Positions 1-8,043 of a DNA stretch of 45,689 nucleotides are shown here, in pieces. Made by a program: the position numbers and the translations under genes. Within the stretch, counting starts at the first letter, position 1; every line of letters begins with the position of its first letter. The stretch is from an uncultured bacterium. Lineage in GTDB: Bacteria; Patescibacteriota; Patescibacteriia; Patescibacteriales; UBA12465. The stretch covers positions 1-45,689 of the forward strand of contig CALJZR010000001.1 of NCBI GenBank assembly GCA_937983635.1, in the 5' to 3' direction. The notes under the pieces were generated by a model. The model saw only the letters and a list, made by a program, of their open reading frames with translations. It was not told the DNA's origin and searched no databases.

Positions 1-192
1 AACTTATATAAAGTACTTTCTCGGCGTGAAGCCTTTGCCTTGGCTTTCGGTTTAGCCCAAGCCGATGATTTGGTTTTAATTACCGGCAAAGGCGCGGAAC
101 AATATATTTGCGGGCCTCAGGAAAGTAAAATTCCTTGGGACGACCGTGTTGTTGCCCGGGAGGAATTAAAAAAAGCCGGCTTTAATTTGTGA
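1..192 (+). CDS. murE: Mur ligase C-terminal end (MurE-type UDP-N-acetylmuramyl peptide synthetase), 5' truncated
   Basis: The first 63 codons in frame 1 end at TGA 190-192 and carry the C-terminal signature of MurE-type Mur ligases: an RREAFALAF helix, then LITGKGAEQYI, then IPWDDRVVAREEL. This family adds the third amino acid to UDP-MurNAc-dipeptide in the cytoplasm using ATP. Only the last part of the ligase C-terminal domain is present, so the amino-acid-selecting loop and the ATP site lie outside the window and substrate specificity cannot be read. The related MurT or other Mur-like ligases are possible alternatives. It is followed by the rpoB promoter and is probably a separate transcription unit. 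Confidence 0.72.
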   Translation, partial: NLYKVLSRREAFALAFGLAQADDLVLITGKGAEQYICGPQESKIPWDDRVVAREELKKAGFNL

Positions 193-229
193 GCAAAGAT
201 CTATTGTTGAGCTGTGGAGAAACTGTGTA

Positions 230-258
230 TTGACAAAAGTTGACTATTGTAATATTAT
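230..258 (+). promoter_or_regulatory. sigma70-type promoter for rpoBC
   Basis: A perfect -35 box TTGACA (230-235) is followed after exactly 17 bases by TATTAT (253-258), predicting transcription from about 265. A second weaker overlapping pair is TTGACT (240-245) with TACAAT (265-270) at 19 bases. This is one of the two best promoter matches in the window and stands directly after the Mur ligase stop codon. Confidence 0.7.
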
Positions 259-264
259 AGAAAA

Positions 265-562
265 TACAATCAGCTATTAGGTAAAAATCCCATTAAAAAC
301 GGCCGGTAAGGTGTAAATTTCTTCTCTGCTCACCAATCCGTTTTTTTTGTATTTTTCGCCAAAATTCACTTTATAAATAAGCTTTATTCTAAAGTGATTA
401 TAAACTCTAGGTGCAATTAAATAAGAGATAGGGAACTCAAACCTTTTTAAGTTTGAGATTTTTTTGTTGAAAGCACCCCTCTCATCAAGTCAATAAAATT
501 CAGGCCGGACTATCGCTTTTCTGTTTATCAGATGGCGCTTGGTTTGTTGCCCATAAAGTTCT
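265..562 (+). promoter_or_regulatory. rpoB 5' leader with two terminator-like hairpins
   Basis: About 300 bases lie between the predicted start of transcription and the rpoB ATG, with no long reading frame. It holds three stem-loops: AAAAACGG (295-302) pairing with CCGTTTTT (338-345) around an inner GGTG/CACC pair and ending in eight Ts; CACTTTA (367-373) with TAAAGTG (390-396) around AATAA/TTATT; and CTCAAAC (436-442) with GTTTGAG (451-457) followed by seven Ts. Two of these look like intrinsic terminators. Because they sit downstream of the promoter they could be attenuators of rpoBC. The alternative is that the first simply ends transcripts from the Mur ligase and a further promoter drives rpoB. 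No known riboswitch or L10 leader was recognised. Confidence 0.45.
436..465 (+). terminator. intrinsic terminator or attenuator in the rpoB leader
   Basis: The 7-bp stem CTCAAAC/GTTTGAG (436-442 with 451-457) has an 8-base loop and is followed by T459-T465. It lies about 100 bases before rpoB and downstream of the promoter, so readthrough control is plausible. The stem is A/T-rich and modest in strength. Confidence 0.45.
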
Positions 563-3500
563 ATGTCTAATACGACCGTCGTGGACAAAAAAATTTCCGA
601 ACGCAAATTTTTCACCGACTTTAAAGAGGTGATGGCCTTGCCAGACTTGATCGAAATCCAGAAGGATTCATACCGCTGGTTTTTAGAAGAAGGCTTAGCG
701 GAATTATTTGATGAGATTAATCCTGTTACCGATTTTATCGGTCGGGATTTAGAGTTATATTTTGAAGATTATTACTTAGACGAACCTAAGTTTTCCGAAA
801 CCGAGAGCCGCGAAAAGAATATTACTTATGAGGCCCCCTTGCGTGTCAAGACTCGGTTGCTCAACAAGAAGACTAGCCAAGCCTCTAATCAGGAGGTTTA
901 TCTTGGCGACTTCCCAATCATGACCGATAAAGGCACCTTTATCATCAACGGTATCGAGCGTGTCGTTGTTTCTCAGCTCATTCGCTCCGCTGGCGTCATG
1001 TTCACCGCTGAATTTATTAAAGGGAAGAAATGTTACGGCGCCAAGATTATTCCTAATCGCGGTGCTTGGTTAGAAATTGAAACTGATTCTAATAAAGTTA
1101 TCTGGGTGCGTATTGATCGTAAGCGTAAAGTAGCGGTAACCTCGCTTTTGCGCGCTTTTGGTTATGAAACTGATGAAGAATTAAAGAAACTTTTTAGTGA
1201 TGTTGATTTAGTAAAAAATAGCGATGAAGCTACTTATATTGAAGCGACGATTGAGAAGGATACTGCTAAAAATGAAGCCGAAGGTTTACAGGAAGTCTAC
1301 CGCCGCATCCGTCCTGGTGATCTCGCTTCTGTGGAAAATGCCCGTCAGCTCATCCATTCCATGTTTTTTCGTTTTGACCGCTATGATTTTGGCCGGGTTG
1401 GCCGTTATAAGTTAAATCGTCGCTTTAGTTTAGATTTGCCGAATAAAAAAGAAAACCGGGTTTTACGTAAAGAGGATTTGTTGTTAATTGTGAAGGAAGT
1501 TATTCGTTTAAATATTACTAAGGAAGCCGAAGACGATATTGATCATTTGGGCAATCGTCGTATCCGGGCTATTGGCGGTTTAATTCAGAACCGTTTCCGC
1601 GTTGGTTTAGCTCGTATGGAGCGCATCATCAAGGACCGCATGTCCACGACCGATATTGCTACTTTAACTCCGAATAAATTAGTCAATTCTCGTCCAGTTA
1701 TTGGGGTGGTGAAGGAATTTTTCATGTCTTCCCAGCTTTCCCAATTCATGGATCAGACTAATCCGCTAGCGGAATTGGAGCATAAGCGCCGTTTATCGGC
1801 GATGGGTCCTGGTGGTTTAACGAGAGAGCGTGCTGGCTTCGATGTCCGCGATGTGCACGCCACTCACTATGGTCGTATCTGCCCGATCGCCACTCCCGAA
1901 GGTCCGAATATCGGTTTAGTTGGGCATTTAGCTAGTTATGCTCGTTTAAATAGTTATGGCTTTTTAGAAACTCCTTATCGCCGCGTTAAACATGATAAGA
2001 GCGGTAGCTATGTCACTGATGAAATTGTTTATATCGATGCTTTTGAAGAAGAAAAATATATTACTGTCGACTCCACTATCCCTGTCGGTCCGGATGGTCG
2101 TTTTGCCATTGGTCGTTACGAGGTGAGAAAGTATGGACAGCCGGGCATGGAAGAGGTTAATAAGATTGATTTTGTCGGTGTTGCTGCTAATCAGATTATT
2201 TCTATCGCCACCTCCCTTATTCCTTTCATGGAACACAATGATGGTCAGCGCTCTTTAATGGGTACGAACATGCAACGTCAGGCTGTGCCTTTAGTGAAGG
2301 CAGAGGCACCTGTTGTTGGCACTGGAGTAGAGGCTCGAGCCGCCCGTGATAGCGGCCATGTCATTATTTCTAAGGAAGACGGCATTGTCGTACGTTCTGA
2401 TGCGGCCGTTATTGAAGTAGAAAACAAGAAGGGTGTCGTTGCTAAATATCCCTTGAATAAGTTTTTACGTTCCAATTCCTCTACTTGTATCAATCAACAT
2501 CCTTTAGTGATGGTGGGAGATAAAGTGAAGGCCGGCCAGATTATGTCTGATGGCCCTTCTATTGATAACGGGGAATTATCCTTAGGCCGTAATGTTTTGG
2601 TAGCCTTTATGACTTGGGATGGCTATAACTATGAAGATGCCGTCATTATTTCTGAACGTCTGGTTAAAGAAGATATCTATTCTTCTATCCATATTGAGAA
2701 TTACACCATTGATGTCCGCGATACTAAATTAGGTCCGGAGGTGATTACTAATGATATCCCTAACATCAGTGAAGAGAAATTAAAGAATTTGGATGAAGAC
2801 GGGATTATTCATATTGGCGCCGAAGTTTCTTCCGGTGATATTTTGGTCGGTAAGATCACGCCTAAAGGTGAAACTACTTTATCCGCAGAAGAGAAATTAT
2901 TACGCGCTATCTTCGGTGAAAAGGCGAAGGATGTGCGCGATTCTTCCTTATACTTAGAGCACGGTGAACACGGCAAGGTGGTTGATGTTAAAATTTTCTC
3001 CCGCGAAGAAGGCGATAAATTAGCCGCTGGTGTTTTGAAATCAATTCAGGTGTCAGTGGCCAATCTTCGTAAGATTCAAGTGGGTGATAAGATGTCAGGG
3101 CGCCATGGTAATAAGGGCGTTATTTCCCGGGTGGTCCCAGTCGAAGACATGCCTTATATGGCTGACGGTACTCCGATTGATATCATTTTGTCTCCTTTGG
3201 GTATTATTTCCCGTATGAATCTGGGCCAGCTTTTAGAAACGCATTTAGGCTTTGCTGTTAAGAAGTTAGGCTACCGCGTCGCCACTCCGGCTTTAAATGG
3301 TATTACTGAAGACCAGATTCGTGGTGAATTAAAGAAAGCAGGTTTGCCGGAGGATGGTAAAGTGGTTCTCTATGATGGTAAGACCGGCGAAGCTTTTGAT
3401 CATAAGATTACCGTTGGCTATAAATATGTTTTGAAATTGAATCACATGGTGGAAGATAAGATCCACCAGCGTTCCATCGGTCCTTATTCCTTAATTACCC

Positions 3501-3898
3501 AGCAGCCTTTAGGCGGTAAAGCGCAGTTTGGCGGCCAGCGCTTCGGAGAAATGGAAGTATGGGCTTTAGAGGGTTATGGCGCCTCTCATACTCTGCAAGA
3601 AATGTTAACAATTAAGTCCGATGATGTTCCTGGGCGCAGTAAGGCTTACGAGGCCATTATTAAGGGTGAAGAGATTGAGAAGCTTAATGTTCCTGAGTCT
3701 TTCAATGTTTTAATTCGTGAGCTTAAAGGCTTAGGCTTAAGCGTGGAATTACTAGGCGGTAGCGGCGGCCAGCCTGCTTCCGAAGTGGAAACCGAACTGG
3801 ATCTCCAAGAAAAGAGGGATCCGCGCTATGATTATGACAAGCCGGAAATTATTGCCACCGACGATCTCGTGGGCACGCCGGAGCCGACTGAGGAATAA
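563..3898 (+). CDS. rpoB: DNA-directed RNA polymerase subunit beta
   Basis: 1111-residue beta subunit of RNA polymerase, shorter than the 1342 residues of E. coli because lineage-specific insertions are missing. It forms the catalytic pincer with RpoC. The rifampicin region is clear: Q391-LSQFMDQ, D397, H407 and S412 correspond to E. coli Q513 (as Q394), D516, H526 and S531, all wild-type; the E. coli L533 position is M414. Further signatures are GPGGLTRERAGF, ATPEGPNIGL and, near the C-terminal half, GDKMSGRHGNKGV and the final GGKAQFGGQRFGEMEVWALE motif. The ATG at 563 has no Shine-Dalgarno sequence. Ribosomal protein genes rplJL, usual neighbours upstream, are absent here. rpoC follows after 38 bases in the same transcript. 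Confidence 0.98.
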   Translation: MSNTTVVDKKISERKFFTDFKEVMALPDLIEIQKDSYRWFLEEGLAELFDEINPVTDFIGRDLELYFEDYYLDEPKFSETESREKNITYEAPLRVKTRLLNKKTSQASNQEVYLGDFPIMTDKGTFIINGIERVVVSQLIRSAGVMFTAEFIKGKKCYGAKIIPNRGAWLEIETDSNKVIWVRIDRKRKVAVTSLLRAFGYETDEELKKLFSDVDLVKNSDEATYIEATIEKDTAKNEAEGLQEVYRRIRPGDLASVENARQLIHSMFFRFDRYDFGRVGRYKLNRRFSLDLPNKKENRVLRKEDLLLIVKEVIRLNITKEAEDDIDHLGNRRIRAIGGLIQNRFRVGLARMERIIKDRMSTTDIATLTPNKLVNSRPVIGVVKEFFMSSQLSQFMDQTNPLAELEHKRRLSAMGPGGLTRERAGFDVRDVHATHYGRICPIATPEGPNIGLVGHLASYARLNSYGFLETPYRRVKHDKSGSYVTDEIVYIDAFEEEKYITVDSTIPVGPDGRFAIGRYEVRKYGQPGMEEVNKIDFVGVAANQIISIATSLIPFMEHNDGQRSLMGTNMQRQAVPLVKAEAPVVGTGVEARAARDSGHVIISKEDGIVVRSDAAVIEVENKKGVVAKYPLNKFLRSNSSTCINQHPLVMVGDKVKAGQIMSDGPSIDNGELSLGRNVLVAFMTWDGYNYEDAVIISERLVKEDIYSSIHIENYTIDVRDTKLGPEVITNDIPNISEEKLKNLDEDGIIHIGAEVSSGDILVGKITPKGETTLSAEEKLLRAIFGEKAKDVRDSSLYLEHGEHGKVVDVKIFSREEGDKLAAGVLKSIQVSVANLRKIQVGDKMSGRHGNKGVISRVVPVEDMPYMADGTPIDIILSPLGIISRMNLGQLLETHLGFAVKKLGYRVATPALNGITEDQIRGELKKAGLPEDGKVVLYDGKTGEAFDHKITVGYKYVLKLNHMVEDKIHQRSIGPYSLITQQPLGGKAQFGGQRFGEMEVWALEGYGASHTLQEMLTIKSDDVPGRSKAYEAIIKGEEIEKLNVPESFNVLIRELKGLGLSVELLGGSGGQPASEVETELDLQEKRDPRYDYDKPEIIATDDLVGTPEPTEE

Positions 3899-3936
3899 TT
3901 TTACGACCGCTTTAATCAATTCATCCCATAATATAT

Positions 3937-6900
3937 ATGTTGAACCCAATTAAAACTAGCGATTTCGACGCTATCCGTCTGAAGCTCGCTTCGCCCGAAG
4001 AGATTCTTTCTTGGTCTCACGGAGAGGTGACGCGGCCGGAAACGATTAATTACCGCACGCAGAAGCCGGAAAAAGATGGCTTATTCTGCGAAAAGATTTT
4101 TGGTCCGACTAAGGACTGGGAGTGTGCCTGCGGCAAGTATAAGAAAATCCGCTATAAAGGAATTGTCTGTGACAAGTGCGGAGTGGAAGTTACGCGCAGT
4201 GTTGTCCGTCGGGAGCGCATGGGTCACATCACCATGCAGATTCCTTGTACTCATATTTGGTTTTTGCGCGGCATTTCTTCAAAGATTGGCTTGCTTTTAA
4301 ATCTTGGTATTCAGTCTTTAGAAAAAGTAATTTATTTTGCTAGTTTTATTGTTACTGATGTCGATGAAGGTTTGAAAGAGGCGGCCTCTGAACAGATTAA
4401 GAGCGAACACAAATCTAAGCGCAAGAGTATTGATAATGAATTTAATCAGCAAGTAAAGAAAGCTCAAGATAGCCGCGCTCATTTGTTGAAAGAGGGTAAG
4501 AAGAAGGAAGATGTTGACGATGAAATCAATGAGTCCATCAAAGTCGCCACCCGGGAGCGTGATGAAAAAATTGAAAGATTGGAAGAAGACTTTACGCAGG
4601 TCATTAAAGAATTAAAGGAATTAAAACCACTTTTAATTTTATCCGAGCATCAATATCAGAATTTGAGCTTGAAATTTGGCCACTTATTTGAAGCTGGAAT
4701 CGGCGCAGAAGCAATTCGCCGTCTTTTAGAGCGGATTGATTTAGAAAAGAGCGTTAATAAAGTCGAAGAAAAACTTAAAGACGCGGTTGACTCCAAACGA
4801 GATAAATTAATTAAGCGCTTGAAGCTTTTAAAGAGTTTCCGCAATAATAACTTGCGTCCGGAGTGGATGATTCTTAATGTTTTGCCGGTAGTTCCGCCTG
4901 ATTTGCGCCCAATGGTCGCTTTAGACGGCGGTCGCTTTGCCGCCTCTGACTTAAATGATCTTTATCGCCGCGTTATCAATCGTAATAATCGCTTAAGACA
5001 ATTAATTGATTTGAATGCTCCGGAAGTTATTTGTCGTAATGAAAAGCGCATGTTGCAGGAAGCAGTTGATGCTTTAATTGATAACTCTGCCCGCCATACT
5101 AAGACTGTGACTGCCTCTACCGGTCAGAAGCGCCAGCTGAAATCTTTAGCCGACGGCTTGAAGGGCAAGCAGGGTCGCTTCCGTCAGAATTTATTAGGCA
5201 AGCGCGTTGACTATTCTGGCCGTAGCGTAATCGTGGTTAACCCGAAATTGAATCTTGATCAGTGCGGTTTGCCTAAGATTATGGCGTTGGAACTTTTTAA
5301 ACCATTTATTATCAGCCAGTTGATTAAGCGGGAAATCGTGCACAACGTGCGCAGCGCTTCTCGCTATATTGAAGCTGGCCACGATGAGGTTTGGGATATT
5401 TTAGAAGAAACGGTTAAAGAAGCTTTTGTGCTTTTAAATCGCGCCCCCACTTTACATCGTTTAGGTATTCAAGCTTTTAAGCCAATCTTAATTGAAGGTA
5501 AGGCTATCCAAATTCATCCTTTAGTTTGTACCGCTTTTAACGCCGACTTTGATGGTGACCAGATGGCTGTGCATGTGCCTTTGACTAAGGAGGCGAAGAA
5601 TGAAGCGGCTAACATCATGCTGTCTTCCCATAATTTGCTGAAACCAGCGACCGGCGACCCGATTGTAGCGCCGGCTCAGGATATTGTTTGGGGAACTTAT
5701 TACATCACTCTTGAAGATCCCACCTTTAAAGATAAGGCGGATAAAGAATTGAAGCATTTTTATGATGATAATGATGCAATTTTAGCTTACGAAAATAACT
5801 TTATCACCCTTAATGAACCGGTTGTCGTTAAAATCAATAACGAACGTATGCGCACGACTGTCGGAAGAATGATTTTTAATCTTATTCTTCCGGAGAAATT
5901 GCGTTATATCAATGAAGTCGTGGGTAAAGGTAAATTAAAAGATTTAATTCGCGAGTGTTTGCGCCTTTATACTGAAGATGAAACTGTTAAATTTATTGAT
6001 AATTTGAAGAATAAGAGTTTTGCTTTCATTACTAAATCTGGCCTATCTTGGGGTTTTGGTGATTTACCTAGTCTATCGGAAAAAGATCGTTTGATTGAAA
6101 ATGCTAATCAACAGGTTGATTTGATTCAGGAGCAGTATGAAGAAGGTCTTTTAACCGAAAGCGAGCGTTATGCTAAAGTGATTGAAGAATGGACTAATAC
6201 TAAAGACAAAATTGCTGATATCTGTAAAAAAGGCTTAGTTAATATTCTCCCAGTGTATTCCATGATTGACTCAGGGGCCCGCGGTTCTTGGGCTCAGCCT
6301 GTTCAGATTTTAGGTATGAAGGGTTTGGTGACTTCGCCTTCCGGCGCTATTATCGAATTGCCAGTGAAGGGAAATTTTAAAGAAGGCTTTGGTGTTTTGG
6401 AATATTTTATTTCCACCCACGGTGTGCGCAAAGGTTTATCCGATACCGCTTTAAGAACGGCTAATGCCGGTTACTTAACTCGTCGTTTAATTGATGTTTC
6501 TCAGGATGTGATTGTTACCGAAGAAGATTGCGGTGATAAGAAAGGCGTGCGCTATACCCATGAAGAAACAGATAAAACTGGTGAAGATTTCTATAAGAAA
6601 ATTATCGGCCGTTATTTGGCCCAGGACTTAGTTGATGCTAAGGGCAAATTAATATATAAGGCGGGGTCTTTAATTAATGAAGATGTTTCTAGAGATCTAA
6701 AAACTAAGGCTGTTAATGAACTCTACCTGCGCTCTGTTCTCAGTTGTCATTTACATAAGGGCGTTTGTGCTAAATGTTACGGTTGGGACTTAGCCTATAA
6801 TAAAGAGGTTAAGCTTGGCTCCGCCGTTGGTATTATTGCCGCTCAGTCTATTGGTGAGCCGGGTACGCAGTTGACGATGAGAACCTTCCACACGGGTGGT

Positions 6901-7929
6901 GTGGCCGGACAGGATGATATTACCCAAGGTTTGCCGAGAGTGGAAGAAATCTTTGAAGCCCGTAGCCCGAAGAAAAAAGCTTTAATTTCCGACGTCGCCG
7001 GTAAAGTTAAGATTGAATTTGCCCAGAAGACTATTAAAGATCAGGATGGCAAGGACATTGTTGTTCCTAATATGCAAGCCAAGATTTTGAGTATTGTTTA
7101 TCGCGGCAAAGAACAGGAAAAGTATTATTTTTCTGAAAAGATTAACGAGATGAAATTAGCTTCTGGCTTAACCGCCAAAGATAAGAAAAAGTTAGCCGTG
7201 GAGGTGATGGTGGCTGACGGCGATAAAGTCGCTAAGGGTGTAGAATTATTCCGTGTCGGCGGCGAAAGTGTGAAAGCTAAGAGCGCCGGTGTCACCGCCG
7301 TTAATGACAAATTTATTGGTATCTCTAAGGAGGTTGATAAGATTAAAGAATTTTCTATTCTTAAAGGCACGATGTTGATGGTAAAGGATGGCGATACCGT
7401 GGAAAAGGGAACGCAATTGACTGAAGGCAGTCTGGATTTGCGCGAACTTTATAAGTTGAAGGGTGAATTAGAAACACAGAAATATATCATCCGGGAAATT
7501 CAGTATGTGTATTCTTCCCAGGGCCAGCCTTTGAATGATAAGCATGTGGAGATTATTGCTCGACAGATGTTCTCCCGCTATCTTATTAAAGATCCGGGTG
7601 ATACGGCCATGCTGCCGGGTGAAACCGTGGAAGCGGAGGTTTTCGAGCACGCCAATCAGGAAGTTAAAGTCCACGCTAAAGCCGACCGCTTATTAATGGG
7701 TATTACTAAAGCCTCTCTAACCACCGATAGCTTTTTATCAGCAGCCTCCTTCCAGGAAACTCCTCGAGTTTTGATTGAAGCAGCGGTTAATGGCAAGATT
7801 GATTATTTAGAAGGCTTGAAAGAGAATGTTATTATCGGTTGTCTTATTCCGGCTGGTACTGGCTATAAAGGCAAGAAAGTGCGCGATGAGTATGAACGCA
7901 TTCAGCCTCAAGCTACTACCGGAAAGTAA
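3937..7929 (+). CDS. rpoC: DNA-directed RNA polymerase subunit beta'
   Basis: 1330-residue beta' subunit holding the RNA polymerase active site. The N-terminal zinc ribbon is C63/C65/C78/C81. The catalytic loop NADFDGDQM has Asp537, Asp539 and Asp541 for the two magnesium ions. A second zinc site is C865, C937, C944 and C947. The bridge helix and trigger loop region includes GEPGTQLTMRTFHTGG. Between the zinc ribbon and the clamp helices, about residues 142-235 form a highly charged Lys/Glu-rich coiled-coil insertion not present in E. coli. The C-terminus ends normally with GCLIPAGTGY. It is followed by a strong terminator, so rpoBC forms a two-gene operon. The start has the sequence ATATATATG with no SD. 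Confidence 0.98.
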   Translation: MLNPIKTSDFDAIRLKLASPEEILSWSHGEVTRPETINYRTQKPEKDGLFCEKIFGPTKDWECACGKYKKIRYKGIVCDKCGVEVTRSVVRRERMGHITMQIPCTHIWFLRGISSKIGLLLNLGIQSLEKVIYFASFIVTDVDEGLKEAASEQIKSEHKSKRKSIDNEFNQQVKKAQDSRAHLLKEGKKKEDVDDEINESIKVATRERDEKIERLEEDFTQVIKELKELKPLLILSEHQYQNLSLKFGHLFEAGIGAEAIRRLLERIDLEKSVNKVEEKLKDAVDSKRDKLIKRLKLLKSFRNNNLRPEWMILNVLPVVPPDLRPMVALDGGRFAASDLNDLYRRVINRNNRLRQLIDLNAPEVICRNEKRMLQEAVDALIDNSARHTKTVTASTGQKRQLKSLADGLKGKQGRFRQNLLGKRVDYSGRSVIVVNPKLNLDQCGLPKIMALELFKPFIISQLIKREIVHNVRSASRYIEAGHDEVWDILEETVKEAFVLLNRAPTLHRLGIQAFKPILIEGKAIQIHPLVCTAFNADFDGDQMAVHVPLTKEAKNEAANIMLSSHNLLKPATGDPIVAPAQDIVWGTYYITLEDPTFKDKADKELKHFYDDNDAILAYENNFITLNEPVVVKINNERMRTTVGRMIFNLILPEKLRYINEVVGKGKLKDLIRECLRLYTEDETVKFIDNLKNKSFAFITKSGLSWGFGDLPSLSEKDRLIENANQQVDLIQEQYEEGLLTESERYAKVIEEWTNTKDKIADICKKGLVNILPVYSMIDSGARGSWAQPVQILGMKGLVTSPSGAIIELPVKGNFKEGFGVLEYFISTHGVRKGLSDTALRTANAGYLTRRLIDVSQDVIVTEEDCGDKKGVRYTHEETDKTGEDFYKKIIGRYLAQDLVDAKGKLIYKAGSLINEDVSRDLKTKAVNELYLRSVLSCHLHKGVCAKCYGWDLAYNKEVKLGSAVGIIAAQSIGEPGTQLTMRTFHTGGVAGQDDITQGLPRVEEIFEARSPKKKALISDVAGKVKIEFAQKTIKDQDGKDIVVPNMQAKILSIVYRGKEQEKYYFSEKINEMKLASGLTAKDKKKLAVEVMVADGDKVAKGVELFRVGGESVKAKSAGVTAVNDKFIGISKEVDKIKEFSILKGTMLMVKDGDTVEKGTQLTEGSLDLRELYKLKGELETQKYIIREIQYVYSSQGQPLNDKHVEIIARQMFSRYLIKDPGDTAMLPGETVEAEVFEHANQEVKVHAKADRLLMGITKASLTTDSFLSAASFQETPRVLIEAAVNGKIDYLEGLKENVIIGCLIPAGTGYKGKKVRDEYERIQPQATTGK

Positions 7930-7951
7930 AATATTAATTTTAGAATCAGAT

Positions 7952-7987
7952 AAAATCCCTCTTGGACAAAGAGGGATTTTTGTTTTT
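7952..7987 (+). terminator. rpoBC intrinsic terminator
   Basis: Stem TCCCTCTT (7956-7963) with AAGAGGGA (7969-7976), loop GGACA, extended by AAAA/TTTT and a T-rich tail. It lies 22 bases after the rpoC stop. Confidence 0.88.
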
Positions 7988-7992
7988 ATAGC

Positions 7993-8020
7993 TGTTAATT
8001 TTATGAAAATCTAGTATAAT
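7993..8020 (+). promoter_or_regulatory. promoter of the envelope operon 8044-13728
   Basis: A consensus TATAAT at 8015-8020 lies just after the rpoBC terminator and 23 bases before the next ATG. The -35 is poor (TGTTAA at 7993-7998, 16-base spacer). The position between a terminator and a tight five-gene operon supports it. Confidence 0.5.
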
Positions 8021-8043
8021 AAAGGTGGGTTAAAAGAACTTAA

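Noticed and set aside
265..562. Ribosomal protein L10 leader or known riboswitch upstream of rpoB
   Set aside because: rplJL is absent and none of the known consensus elements could be matched; only generic hairpins are visible.
1964..2493. Open frames on the - strand inside rpoB (90 and 71 residues)
   Set aside because: They lie wholly opposite conserved rpoB codons and have no start context, motif or conservation of their own.
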